A DNA stretch of 64,000 bases from an uncultured Eubacteriales bacterium (GCA_949293985.1 CASFFN010000005.1:114615-178614); one strand, 5' to 3'. Counted from the stretch's first letter, positions 25,295 to 34,051 are shown. Notes: a model not told the origin generated them from the sequence alone. Numbers and translations are program-made.

Positions 25295-25323
25295 TTGATA
25301 CTTATTGTATGTAGACTTATTGT
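25295..25323 (+). promoter_or_regulatory. Promoter and direct-repeat operator of the restriction-modification controller gene
   Basis: TTGATA (25295-25300) and TATTGT (25318-25323) have a 17-base spacer. Two copies of ACTTATTGT, at 25300-25308 and 25315-25323, have a 15-base period and cover the end of the -35 and the -10 box. That is a fitting site for autoregulation by the HTH protein encoded next. Confidence 0.6.
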
Positions 25324-25361
25324 CGTCGGTACTGTACGATGCTAAGGAGGGGGGTGTAAGT

Positions 25362-25595
25362 ATGGACATAATTAAGGTCTTTGGCACAAATGTCAAACAC
25401 TACCGTCAGAAAACTGGCTTATCACAGGAAGCATTTGCAGAAAAATGCGGTATGCACAGAACATATATAAGTGCAATAGAGTGCTTCCGCCGTAGTATAT
25501 CTCTCGAAAACATACAGCGTATTGCTGATGCACTTAACATCGAAGCATACAAGCTTATTGTCGAAAATAAGGAGTGGATAGAAAATGACAGATGA
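25362..25595 (+). CDS. XRE/Cro-type HTH regulator, controller (C) protein-like
   Basis: The 77-residue protein is almost entirely one helix-turn-helix (QKTGLSQEAFAEKCGMHRTY, then ISAIECFRR), the size and layout of C proteins that time restriction-modification expression. AAGGAGG at 25344-25350 precedes ATG 25362; the upstream in-frame start runs through the promoter. Its end overlaps the putative endonuclease gene by 11 bases, so the two are coupled. Base composition is AT-rich compared with neighbours, a sign of horizontal acquisition. Confidence 0.85.
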   Translation: MDIIKVFGTNVKHYRQKTGLSQEAFAEKCGMHRTYISAIECFRRSISLENIQRIADALNIEAYKLIVENKEWIENDR

Positions 25596-26136
25596 AATCA
25601 GAGAGTTCCGTGATGGTATCTTTGCTCTTAGAACTCGTCGGTTTGGTACAGTTGCAGAGCTTATGATTGAAGCACTCTATAACTTCACCAAGTCTCACAA
25701 CCAGTTCCATGACCGCTATGATGAAGTTGGACACCAGAGAATTGAAATTAAGTTTTCAACTGTTATGAAAGCCAACGAAGCAGTTATCAGTCGTTCTAAT
25801 TCTATCGATCAGTGCAAAAAAGCAAATCTCGGAAATCGTGCACTAAACAGCAACGACATGTATAGGTACGATTTCGATTGCAACATTCAGCAGGTAAAGC
25901 GTTTAGAATTCGATATTCTCTATTATGGTTTGTTCTTTGCTGATCGAATCGCCATTTTCAAGATGCGCTCCAATGAGATTCTGTCTTGTTTTGGATACTC
26001 AGATAAGCAGCATAAAGGTAATGAAGGCGAGGGTCAGTTCCATCTCAATCGTTCTAGCATTGATTATCATATGCGCAACCATTTTGTACAGTGGCTTACT
26101 TACGAGGAATTGTATGATTTGCTCAGCACCCTTTAA
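25585..26136 (+). CDS. Putative type II restriction endonuclease (PD-(D/E)XK-like)
   Basis: A 183-residue protein I do not recognise by name. A possible nuclease core is E25 in the first helix (FGTVAELMIEAL), D46 in FHDRYDEVG and E54-x-K56 in RIEIKFS, the order seen in PD-(D/E)XK restriction enzymes. Its position between a C-like regulator and a convergent N6-adenine methyltransferase supports the call. It overlaps the regulator by 11 bases and its last 14 bases overlap the methyltransferase stop. The assignment is inference from motif and context. Confidence 0.65.
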   Translation: MTDEIREFRDGIFALRTRRFGTVAELMIEALYNFTKSHNQFHDRYDEVGHQRIEIKFSTVMKANEAVISRSNSIDQCKKANLGNRALNSNDMYRYDFDCNIQQVKRLEFDILYYGLFFADRIAIFKMRSNEILSCFGYSDKQHKGNEGEGQFHLNRSSIDYHMRNHFVQWLTYEELYDLLSTL

Positions 26137-28294
26137 GGAATAAAGGTTTCCCGCATAGTGCAGTTTGGATTATTTTGACTTGTTCAACAGTTAATTCATA
26201 CAATGCCATAATATCTCTGTCCAAGTCTTCATATAGACCGCTGATGTTTTCAGAAGAATTCATTATGCGGTCTACTTTTTTTATGATAGAGGCTTGCTTG
26301 TCCTTAGAAACAACTGGTATTGGCATTTGCTCGATGTGTGAGCGGAGCAATTTGACTGAGTTGAATCTCTTCGAGATGAAATATGCAGCAACGCTTGAGT
26401 TAAATATCGCAAGAATATATTTGAGTTCAAGACCATTAACATTAGGAATAACAATGTTGCAGCTATTTAAAGTGAGGGTTTGCTGATTGTCGTAGGTAAA
26501 TACAGGGACTTCGCTAATAAAACGATACAGTAATTTTTCTTTTGCACGATACATTTCAACAGGAGCTACTTGCTGAAAAGACTCTGGGATAAAACGAATA
26601 TAGTTCCTTGGTGTTGTTGATCCGTATCTCTGAATATCGCTGCCTTTAAGAATAACCTCATTATCATTTTGCTTTTCACTAAAAATGTATTTTTTGTTAT
26701 TACCAGTAACGATGCCAAGAGCAAAATATGCGTTTCCCTTCAAGTAGGCAACGTTTTTGATGTTGCTGATGGCACTCAAACATTGATTTTCCTCATCAGT
26801 TATTTTGAGTGAAAGCGTACCATCGGAAAAAGTTCGGGATTCCGAAATGATAAACATATCATTCCCACTTGTAACCTTACAGCCGACAACGGTTTTTTTG
26901 TTGTCTGGTGAAATGCCGAGAATAATGGAAGGACACTGAACTCCGGAAAAAACATTACCCAAATAAGTAATAAATTTGAAAGAACAAGAATCAATTATCA
27001 ACTTCCTTATGGAATTATGCGCAGCAACGCTTAAAATTGCTTCAGGGAGAACAAATGCCAGTATACCTTTAGAGACAAGCATGGACAATGCTTTTTCAAT
27101 AAACAAATCGTATGACTCGATGCTTTTGCCAACTGCGGTTTTGAAAAGTCTACGACATTGTAAGGTGTCTTCCTCTGAGAAATCACTACCCCAAGGCGGA
27201 TTGCCAACAATCACGTCAAACTTTTGCGAAAAAGAATTAAAAAATGTATTGCCTATAATGATTCGGGAACGAATATCATGAACAGACATTTGTGGAGCTA
27301 TGAGCGAAATGTTGATTCGAGCCAGAAAGACGCTAATGGGATCGATATCTTGTCCATAAAGATTAGCACAATCTATACCCTTAACACCAAGGCCCAATAA
27401 AAAGTTGCCTGTGCCACAGCAAGGATCATAAATTGTTTTTGTTTTCAAGTTAGCATCATTTTCATACAGCCTATCAATCAGCCTGTTGACAACTTTCTCT
27501 GGAGTATAGTATGCACCTGAACATTTACGTTTACCAATATCTTGCAAAGAAATATAGGCGAGTCCTAAAGAGTCTTCTCCCTTTACAAATAAAATTTTTC
27601 TCGATAGTGCGGGCTGCAATTTGTGGACTACGGAAGAATCAATGGTATAGTCTCCGATTAAATCTTTAATTAGGAAATGAAACTCATCTATCTGTACTTG
27701 AGATAGAAAGTCTAGTAAAACACAATTATCTGCAAATTGAATATTGCGGCTTTGGTAATAAAGTTGCACAGCAAAATTAGCGAGGACTACCGAAACGTCC
27801 CTTTCGGTCTCAATTATGCCGAGTTCCAATAAATCAGCAACTAACTGTTGATTATGTGTAGTATGAACGTAATCTTTATAGAGGACTTTCCCTGTAGCTC
27901 TTTTTTTGTTCCTGCGGCTTTTAAGCTTAGTGTTATTGTCTGATTTAAGCTCTTCAATAAATCTTTCAATATATTCAGGACTGAATAATTGCTCTCCTAT
28001 GTCAGGAGCAATTTTGCCCAATCGAATCCAGTTTTTCGCGGTTGCCTTTGATATAGATAGTACTTTGCATATGTCATCAACAGTAAGCGCTTTTTGTGCC
28101 CCTTCAAATAAACTTATTTGATTAACATCAATTTGTTTTTTTCGTCCATCAATTGGTTTTGGCGTGGTTTCTGGTATTAACCATACACCACCGACCATAT
28201 TTGCACCACTGATACGGCCTTGCTCACATAAAAATTGAACACGTCGCTTGGAAATATTAAACTTTGTAGCGGCATCATTAACCGAAATATACAT
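26123..28294 (-). CDS. N6-adenine DNA methyltransferase with TaqI-type specificity domain and N-terminal HTHs
   Basis: The 723-residue protein has two MerR-like helix-turn-helix segments at the N-terminus (ISVNDAATKFNISKRRVQFL and LTVDDICKVLSISKATAKNW), then a helical region, then SAM motif I DPCCGTGNFLLG and catalytic motif IV NPPWG, and a C-terminal TaqI_C-like target recognition part (IPESFQ, IEQMPIPVVSKDKQ). It should protect host DNA from the convergent nuclease; length and motifs also allow a type IIG-like enzyme. ATG 28292-28294 follows GGAGG. AT-rich composition marks it as acquired. Confidence 0.9.
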   Translation of the reverse strand: MYISVNDAATKFNISKRRVQFLCEQGRISGANMVGGVWLIPETTPKPIDGRKKQIDVNQISLFEGAQKALTVDDICKVLSISKATAKNWIRLGKIAPDIGEQLFSPEYIERFIEELKSDNNTKLKSRRNKKRATGKVLYKDYVHTTHNQQLVADLLELGIIETERDVSVVLANFAVQLYYQSRNIQFADNCVLLDFLSQVQIDEFHFLIKDLIGDYTIDSSVVHKLQPALSRKILFVKGEDSLGLAYISLQDIGKRKCSGAYYTPEKVVNRLIDRLYENDANLKTKTIYDPCCGTGNFLLGLGVKGIDCANLYGQDIDPISVFLARINISLIAPQMSVHDIRSRIIIGNTFFNSFSQKFDVIVGNPPWGSDFSEEDTLQCRRLFKTAVGKSIESYDLFIEKALSMLVSKGILAFVLPEAILSVAAHNSIRKLIIDSCSFKFITYLGNVFSGVQCPSIILGISPDNKKTVVGCKVTSGNDMFIISESRTFSDGTLSLKITDEENQCLSAISNIKNVAYLKGNAYFALGIVTGNNKKYIFSEKQNDNEVILKGSDIQRYGSTTPRNYIRFIPESFQQVAPVEMYRAKEKLLYRFISEVPVFTYDNQQTLTLNSCNIVIPNVNGLELKYILAIFNSSVAAYFISKRFNSVKLLRSHIEQMPIPVVSKDKQASIIKKVDRIMNSSENISGLYEDLDRDIMALYELTVEQVKIIQTALCGKPLFLKGC

Positions 28295-28398
28295 AGCTAC
28301 CTCCACAAATTACTTAATATATAATATAATAGATTATAATTTAAAGGGCGAATGATTTCAACATTAATGATTCAGAAAGAGAGCGCTTTCGGGAAAAA

Positions 28399-29637
28399 TC
28401 AGGGGTGATACCCGATGACGGCCTCCTTGAACCGAAGAATTTGCAGCACCACAGCATCCAGCTGTTCCTCCGGGAAGTCGCCCGCCTCCACCGCCTCCTG
28501 GACGCCGGCAAAAGCAGAGGGAAAATCCTCCGGCTGGAGAATCACCTGGCACCCGGCGGTCAAAGCCAGGAGGGAGGCTTCGGCGCCTGAGTAATTGTCG
28601 GTGATGGCCTCCATCACCATGGAATCGGTAAAAATCAGACCACGGAAGCCCAGCTCCTCCCGCAAAAGCCCGGTGACAATTTCCGGGGACAGGGTAGCGG
28701 GGGTCATGTTCCCGGTGACCTCCGGCAGGGCGATGTGCCCTACCATGACGCACTGATTTTCCGTCAGGCCGGAGAAGGGAATGAACTCACAGTTTTGAAG
28801 CTCCTCCAGGGTCTTAACCGAGTAGGCCACCTCGTCGTGGCTGTCCTGGGCCGTGTCCCCATGGCCGGGGAAGTGCTTGAACACCGGCACAATCCCATTT
28901 TCTTCCAGACCCTGGGCCATGGCCTTTGCCATCTGGCTTGCCATATTGCAATCGGAGGAGAAGGAGCGGTTGCCAATCACCGGATTGTTGGGGTTGGTGT
29001 TTACATCCGCCACCGGGGCAAAGTCCATATTAAAGCCGTATTCCTGAAGATAAGCACCGATGGTCTGCCCCATTTCCAGGGCATCCGTGGGATTCCCCGA
29101 AGCACCCACCGCCCCGGCGCTTTGGTACTGGGGAAGGTCAAACCCAGAGTGGTTTGCCAGCCGGGCGACTGTCCCGCCCTCCTCGTCAATGCCCAGGAAC
29201 AAGGGGATTTTTGCGGCCTTTTGCAAAAGAGCATTGTAGGCGGTAATCTGCTCCGGGCTATAAAGGTCGGCGGCGAACTGGACGATGCCTCCAACCGGGT
29301 ATTTTTCAAAAATCTCCCGGATGGCGGCTTCCATCTGGGTCACCTGCTCCTGGGTGATGGCATCCATGGGGGCTTTGATCTGGGGAAGGCCCAAAGTGCC
29401 CGGGGTCACCATGAACAGCTGACCTACCTTCTCTGGGAGTGTCATGGATTCCAGCTGCAAAACCAGGGGGTCCGGCTCTGTGGGGGCCTCCGTAGGCTCT
29501 GTGGTGGGGGCTTGGGTTGTGGATTCTGTTTCCCTGGTCTCCGGCTGGGTGGTTTCCGGGGGCGTGGGCAGGGGGATACAGCCGCAAAGCAGGGTGAGGG
29601 TGAGAAGCAGGGCGGTAAGGGACAGGATTTTTTTCAT
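28399..29637 (-). CDS. GH3 family beta-N-acetylhexosaminidase-like lipoprotein (NagZ-like)
   Basis: The 412-residue protein has a lipobox (LLCGC), a Thr/Pro/Glu-rich linker of about 35 residues and a single GH3 barrel with FLGIDEEGGTVARL, NMDFAPVADVN and the NagZ signature KHFPGHGDT, whose His/Asp act as acid/base in this family. It probably trims N-acetylglucosamine from muropeptides or host glycans at the cell surface. AAGGAGG precedes the ATG. The restriction-modification island ends about 100 bases downstream; that gap holds only its AT-rich promoter region. Confidence 0.93.
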   Translation of the reverse strand: MKKILSLTALLLTLTLLCGCIPLPTPPETTQPETRETESTTQAPTTEPTEAPTEPDPLVLQLESMTLPEKVGQLFMVTPGTLGLPQIKAPMDAITQEQVTQMEAAIREIFEKYPVGGIVQFAADLYSPEQITAYNALLQKAAKIPLFLGIDEEGGTVARLANHSGFDLPQYQSAGAVGASGNPTDALEMGQTIGAYLQEYGFNMDFAPVADVNTNPNNPVIGNRSFSSDCNMASQMAKAMAQGLEENGIVPVFKHFPGHGDTAQDSHDEVAYSVKTLEELQNCEFIPFSGLTENQCVMVGHIALPEVTGNMTPATLSPEIVTGLLREELGFRGLIFTDSMVMEAITDNYSGAEASLLALTAGCQVILQPEDFPSAFAGVQEAVEAGDFPEEQLDAVVLQILRFKEAVIGYHP

Positions 29638-29737
29638 GGGAGTGCCTCCTTTGGCGAAAATGTGAACAAGGGGACAGCCCCAAAGGGGGCGGCCTTTCGT
29701 GAAATTGCGGTTTTCTCCCGGAATGTGGGGAAAAACC

Positions 29738-29766
29738 TTGACAATGGTTTTCTGGGGTGCTATTTT
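29738..29766 (+). promoter_or_regulatory. Sigma-A promoter of the MATE gene
   Basis: TTGACA (29738-29743) and TATTTT (29761-29766) are spaced 17 bases. Confidence 0.72.
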
Positions 29767-29831
29767 TAGGTGAACATTTTGGGGCGGCTGGGGGAATCCC
29801 GGCCGTTTTTTTGGGGAAAGGAGTCAAAAAT

Positions 29832-31229
29832 ATGGCAATGAACAAAGACTTAACCCAAGGCAAACCGGCGACGGTGCTGTGGAAATTCTGTCTGCCTCTG
29901 TTTGGCAGCATTGTTTTCCAGCAGATGTACAACATCGCCGACAGTCTGGTAGCGGGTAAATTCATCGGAGAGAACGCCCTGGCTTCCGTGGGCAACAGCT
30001 ACGAAATTACCCTGATTTTCCTGGCCTTTGCCTTCGGCGCCAACATGGGCTGCTCCGTGGTGGCGGCGCAGCTTTACGGCGCCAAAAAGGAGGGGGAGCT
30101 GAAAACCGCCGTTTATACCACATTGATTGCCGGCGGCGTTCTGTGTGCAGTCCTCATGGCTGTGGGGTTCCTGTTCAGCCGGCCGCTTCTGGGGCTCATC
30201 AACACCCCGGAGATTCTCATGGCCGACTCCCAGCTGTACCTGGATATTTATGTCCTGGGACTGCCCTTTGTATTCTACTATAATATCGCCACCGGCGTAT
30301 TCTCCGCCCTGGGTGACTCCAAGACTCCTTTCCTGTTCCTGGCCGTGTCCTCCACAGCCAATGTGGCGGTGGATGTGCTGTTCGTCACCACCTTCCAAAT
30401 GGGAGTGGCCGGTGTGGCCTGGGCCACCTTCCTGTGCCAGGGGGTTGCCTGTGGGCTTGCTATGGTGGTCATGCTAAAGCGGATTCACCCCATGGGGCAG
30501 GGACAGAAGTCCCAGATTTTCTCCGGGGTGCTTCTGAAGCGGATCAGCCTCATTGCGGTGCCCAGCATTTTGCAGCAGGGCTTTGTGTCCGTGGGCAACA
30601 TTGTGATTCAGGGCGTGATCAACGGCTTCGGCCCCACGGTGATGGCCGGTTACAGCGCCTCCATCAAGCTGAACAATCTGGTGATTTCCTCCCTGAACAC
30701 CCTGGGCAACGGCATTTCCAACTACACCGCCCAGAATATCGGCGCCGGGGCCTATGACCGGGTGAAGTCCGGCTTCCGGGCGGCCTTAAAAATGGTGTGG
30801 CTGGTGTGCGTTCCCTTTGTGCTGCTGTACTTCTTCATGGGACGGCCCTTCGTCACCCTCTTCATGGAGGACCCCCAGGGAGAGGCTCTGAATGTGGGTG
30901 TGCAGTTTTTGCAGGTGGTGTCCCCGGTGTACTTCCTGGCGGCAACCAAAATCGCCTGCGACGGCATTTTGCGGGGCGCGGGCCTGATGCGCCAGTTCGT
31001 CATCTCCACCTTTGCGGATCTCATTCTCCGGGTGGGGCTGTCCATCATCCTCTCCGCCCAGATGCACAGCAGCCTGGGCATCTGGCTGTCCTGGCCCATC
31101 GGCTGGTTCATTGGCATGCTCCTGTCGCTGTTCTTCTACGCCCGCTGCTCCTGGAACAAAAAACAGCGGGCAGTGCCCGCGGACAATTCCCCACGCCGGG
31201 GTGCCCCCGGTGGCAATTCCGCACGGTAG
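29832..31229 (+). CDS. MATE-family efflux transporter
   Basis: A membrane exporter of about 465 residues with twelve predicted helices and two homologous halves (LWKFCLPLFGSIVFQQMYNI at the start, LIAVPSILQQGFVSVGNIVI in the middle). MATE proteins pump drugs or metabolites out using H+ or Na+; the substrate here is unknown. ATG 29832 has AAGGAG upstream. The last 22 or so residues (QRAVPADN...GGNSAR) and the TAG stop come from a reverse-oriented C-type repeat, so the normal C-terminal tail has been replaced. Confidence 0.95.
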   Translation: MAMNKDLTQGKPATVLWKFCLPLFGSIVFQQMYNIADSLVAGKFIGENALASVGNSYEITLIFLAFAFGANMGCSVVAAQLYGAKKEGELKTAVYTTLIAGGVLCAVLMAVGFLFSRPLLGLINTPEILMADSQLYLDIYVLGLPFVFYYNIATGVFSALGDSKTPFLFLAVSSTANVAVDVLFVTTFQMGVAGVAWATFLCQGVACGLAMVVMLKRIHPMGQGQKSQIFSGVLLKRISLIAVPSILQQGFVSVGNIVIQGVINGFGPTVMAGYSASIKLNNLVISSLNTLGNGISNYTAQNIGAGAYDRVKSGFRAALKMVWLVCVPFVLLYFFMGRPFVTLFMEDPQGEALNVGVQFLQVVSPVYFLAATKIACDGILRGAGLMRQFVISTFADLILRVGLSIILSAQMHSSLGIWLSWPIGWFIGMLLSLFFYARCSWNKKQRAVPADNSPRRGAPGGNSAR

Positions 31230-31273
31230 CTTTCTGCGAATCGTTACTTCCCTGACCCGCCCGGTATCGTTAC
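31157..31273 (-). repeat. C-type repeat, overlapping the MATE gene 3' end
   Basis: In reverse orientation it runs from CGGTATCG back through GCGAATCGTTACTTCCCTG and CGCACGGTAG to GCGGGCAGTGCCCGC. The TAG of the MATE gene is inside the repeat. Confidence 0.82.
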
Positions 31274-31294
31274 CTTGCAGAGGGCTTCGTTTAT

Positions 31295-31569
31295 ACCTCC
31301 CTCCGGGAGGGAGGTGGCTTGGGGCACAGCCCCAAGACGGAGGGAGCCAGCGGGCAGCAAACCAGTTTGACCACCAGAGGTGGAACCTCCCCAGGATTAA
31401 AATTCAATCCGCCCCATCCCAAGAAAGTTCCCGGTATAACGGGCATAGGGTATCGGCAATCATGAGCAAGTACCAACCCATTTGCAAACCGGAACTGCAC
31501 CGCCCGCAGGCTCCCGCAGGCTCCCTCAGGCACCTGTGGTGCCAGCTCCCTCCCGGAGGGAGCTATGGG
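31295..31569 (-). repeat. L-type modular hairpin repeat (copy L3, reverse)
   Basis: It has the ACCTCCCTC/GAGGGAGGT hairpin, CTTGGGGC...GCCCCAAG (here with CACA in the loop region) and the final AGCTCCCTC/GAGGGAGCT hairpin with CTATGGG. Confidence 0.85.
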
Positions 31570-31596
31570 GTGCGTACCTTTCCACATGGGTCTGTG

Positions 31597-31675
31597 CTTT
31601 TGAGAAAGCCCCCACTGTGAATCCCTCAGTCAAAAATCAAAGATTTTTGCCAGCTCCCTTTCACAAGGGAGCCTG
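31597..31675 (-). repeat. S-type hairpin repeat with replaced hairpin II (copy S4, reverse)
   Basis: Read on the minus strand, hairpin I GCTCCCTTGTGAAAGGGAGC is followed by a hairpin II whose arms GGCAAAAATC and GATTTTTGAC have a wholly different sequence from other copies but still pair. TGAGGGATTCACAG follows as usual. Confidence 0.85.
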
Positions 31676-31776
31676 CGGGCAGTGCCCGCAGCCAATGCGC
31701 ACGGTAGCTTTCTACTACTCGTTAATTCCCTGCCCCGTCCGGTATCGTTCGCAGGTAGCGATACCGGGCGTTTTTT
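31676..31776 (-). repeat. C-type repeat
   Basis: Reverse unit with GCGGGCAGTGCCCGC, CGCACGGTAGCTTTCTACTA and CCGGTATCGTT. It closes the repeat cluster between MATE and the LysR gene. Confidence 0.78.
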
Positions 31777-31793
31777 GGCGGCTATGATGGTAT

Positions 31794-32639
31794 TTATTGC
31801 ATAAAATAGTCGATTTTTTCCTCGTTTCCCGAGTTCTTCAGATAGATGAAGTTAAACTCCCGCTGGATATTGGTGCCCTCCAGGGAAAAGGTGGCAAGGC
31901 CGCTGCTCCGGGCGAGAATCTCGAATACAAAGGAGACCCCCAGGTTCTTCCGCACCAAATCCAGAATCACGGAAAAGCTGCTGATGGTGATGTGCCGCCG
32001 GAAATGGGAGATGGACTCGTTGTATTCCAGCAGCAGGTTTTCCAGAATGGCCCGGGTGCCGGAGCCGTTCTCCCGGCAGATGAGGGTTTCCTCCAGCAGC
32101 TCCGGGAGGGTCACCTCCCGGCCGGCAAAAGGGTGTTCCGGGGCGCAGATTCCCACAAACCGCTCCCGGCTGAACAGCCGATGCCCGTACTTCTCCTTAG
32201 GGAAGGTGCCTTCAATCAGGGCAAAGTCCAGGGCGCTCCGGTCAATCAGCTCCAGAAGGTTCTGGGTGTTGTCCACCGTCAGGGACAGCTCGTGCTCCGG
32301 GTGGCGGAGAAACCGCTCCACATACTCCCCGATGACCCGCTCCCCGATGGTCTTGGTGGCGCCGATGCTCAGGGACTGAATCCGGCTGTCCTGAAGCTGC
32401 CGCAGCAGCCGCTCCTCCTGGGCCTGCATGGTCCGGGCGTACTGCTCCAGAATCCGGGCCTCCTGGGTCTTTTTCAGCAGACGGTTTTCATACACAAACA
32501 GCTTGCAGCCAAACTTCCCCTCCAAAAAGTGGATGTGCTGGGTGATGGCGGGCTGGGAGATGTGCAGCAGCTGGGCACTTTTCCGGTAGTTCATGGTGTC
32601 GCAGACGCTGAGGAAGGATTCCAGACGAAAATCCAGCAT
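31794..32639 (-). CDS. LysR-family transcriptional regulator
   Basis: A 281-residue regulator with N-terminal HTH (MNYRKSAQLLHISQPAITQH) and an effector domain of the CysB/CbbR type (SRERFVGICAPEHPFAG, LLEETLICRENGSGTR). The start is ATG 32637-32639 with GGAGG upstream. No target lies divergently next to it apart from xpt about 400 bases away, so its regulon is not evident. Confidence 0.93.
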   Translation of the reverse strand: MLDFRLESFLSVCDTMNYRKSAQLLHISQPAITQHIHFLEGKFGCKLFVYENRLLKKTQEARILEQYARTMQAQEERLLRQLQDSRIQSLSIGATKTIGERVIGEYVERFLRHPEHELSLTVDNTQNLLELIDRSALDFALIEGTFPKEKYGHRLFSRERFVGICAPEHPFAGREVTLPELLEETLICRENGSGTRAILENLLLEYNESISHFRRHITISSFSVILDLVRKNLGVSFVFEILARSSGLATFSLEGTNIQREFNFIYLKNSGNEEKIDYFMQ

Positions 32640-32864
32640 AGAAGCCTCCGTTTCTGATAAAAAGAAGGAATGACAATGGGTTCTTGATAAATAAAAGTTT
32701 ATCATGTTTTCCCGGAAGAATCAAGGAGGAAACCGGAGGTTTCGGAGAAACGGACACCCGTCTGCCGGAGAAAATCCCCCTTGGGCATAACTGCCATGGA
32801 AAATGGGGTAAAAGGGGCGGTTTTGGGAGATTTTGTAAAATATGGGAAAACCCTGGGGGAAAGA

Positions 32865-32893
32865 TTGACTTTTCCCCGGGGTTGTGGTACGAT
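32865..32893 (+). promoter_or_regulatory. Sigma-A promoter of xpt
   Basis: TTGACT (32865-32870) and TACGAT (32888-32893) have a 17-base spacer and lead into the riboswitch. Confidence 0.78.
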
Positions 32894-32904
32894 TTTTCTA
32901 CAAA

Positions 32905-33020
32905 TTTCCTGCCGATATAGCCCCGGATTTCTGGCCCGGGGGTTTCTACCCCGACGCCTGAGGTGGGACGATTGGCATTCTGTACGGCAGGTCTGACAGC
33001 AGGTTCAGCCTGCTTTTTAT
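32905..33020 (+). promoter_or_regulatory. Purine-type riboswitch with terminator, upstream of xpt
   Basis: P1 is TGCCGAT (32910-32916) with ATTGGCA (32971-32977), P2 is CCCCGG/CCGGGG, and J2/3 is the family hallmark GTTTCTACC (32942-32950). A terminator AGCAGG/CCTGCT plus TTTT follows at 32998-33018. The J3/1 segment GACGATTGG keeps the C expected of guanine/xanthine binders but departs from the canonical GACTATG, and the L3 loop (CGCCTGAGG) is unlike the usual CCGTAAA. Ligand binding should turn xpt transcription off. Confidence 0.78.
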
Positions 33021-33046
33021 TTATACTTTTTGTGGGGGCGCCGCGT

Positions 33047-33619
33047 ATGAAAGCACTGGAAGAAAAGATCGTCAAGGAAGGCACCTGGCTGCCGGGGAAC
33101 ATCCTCAAGGTAGGCTCCTTCCTGAACCACCAGATTGACGGAAAGTTTATGATGGAGCTGGGACAGGAGATTGCCCGGCTTTTTGCCCAAGAGAAGATTG
33201 ACCGGATTCTCACCATTGAAACTTCCGGCATCCCCCTGGCCATGGCGGCCTCGGTGGCTCTGGGCGTCCCCATGGTATTTGCCAAGAAGAACCGCACCAG
33301 CAACCTCTCCGGCGGCCTCTACCAGACGGTGGTCCACTCCTACACCCACAATACCGACTATACCGTGGTGGTGGAAAAGCAGTACCTCCCTGCCGGGGAG
33401 CGGGTGCTGCTGGTGGATGACTTCCTGGCCAACGGCAAGGCCCTGATGGGTCTGATGGAGCTGGTAAACCAGGCCGGTTCCCAGACGGTGGGTGCGGTGG
33501 CAGCCATCGAAAAGGGCTTCCAGAAGGGCGGCGATCTGCTCCGGGCTCAGGGCCTGCGGGTGGAGGCGCTGGCCCTCATCGACTCCATGGATAACGGAAA
33601 CCTGGTTTTCCGCAGATAA
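33047..33619 (+). CDS. xpt: Xanthine phosphoribosyltransferase
   Basis: A 190-residue purine salvage enzyme that converts xanthine plus PRPP to XMP. It has the PRPP-binding motif VLLVDDFLANGKA and the substrate segment ETSGIPLAMAASVALGVP. ATG 33047 gives the family N-terminus MKALEEKIVKEG; the binding site (GGGGGC) is weak. The gene stands alone behind a purine riboswitch; pbuX, its usual partner, is absent. Confidence 0.96.
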   Translation: MKALEEKIVKEGTWLPGNILKVGSFLNHQIDGKFMMELGQEIARLFAQEKIDRILTIETSGIPLAMAASVALGVPMVFAKKNRTSNLSGGLYQTVVHSYTHNTDYTVVVEKQYLPAGERVLLVDDFLANGKALMGLMELVNQAGSQTVGAVAAIEKGFQKGGDLLRAQGLRVEALALIDSMDNGNLVFRR

Positions 33620-33659
33620 AGAAAGGGCTTGTTTCAAAACAAAAGTTAAAATAAGTAAG

Positions 33660-33706
33660 CAAAACGAGGAAGAATCCCCAAATATCAGGGATTCTTCCTC
33701 GTTTTC
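33660..33706. terminator. Terminator of xpt
   Basis: AAAACGAGGAAGAATCCC pairs with GGGATTCTTCCTCGTTTT, a long symmetrical stem usable in both directions. Confidence 0.9.
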
Positions 33707-33785
33707 TAAATTATAATTAGGATAAATCCGGGTGTTTCCCCAAAAATTCCCCTGCAAAAGCACAATGCATCAGCAAACGCACCCG

Positions 33786-34051
33786 CCCATAGCTCCCTCC
33801 GGGAGGGAGCTGGCGCCGCAGGCGTCTGAGGGAGCCGGCGGGCGGTAAGCTGACGATTTGCTTTGTTATGGTACTTGCTCGCAGGTATGGATACCCTATG
33901 CCGATTTTATCCAGTGCTTTCATCCAATCGGCATAGGAAATGTGCCGGCTTTAGGGAGGCACCACCTCCGGCAGGCAAATTGGCTTTGCACCCGCTGGCT
34001 CCCTCCGTCTTGGGGCTGCGCCCCAAGACACCTCCCTCCCGGAGGGAGGTA
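33786..34051 (+). repeat. L-type modular hairpin repeat (copy L4)
   Basis: It starts CCCATAGCTCCCTCC and continues with hairpin II GGCGCC/GGCGTC, the core GGTATGGATACCCTATGC, CTTGGGGCTGCGCCCCAAG, and the ACCTCCCTC/GAGGGAGGT terminal hairpin. No gene is visible elsewhere in 33707-34113. Confidence 0.85.

Noticed and set aside
31482..31787. Short ORFs inside the repeat clusters
   Set aside because: The frames change between copies of the same repeat, so no protein is conserved; the sequence is conserved as hairpins instead.
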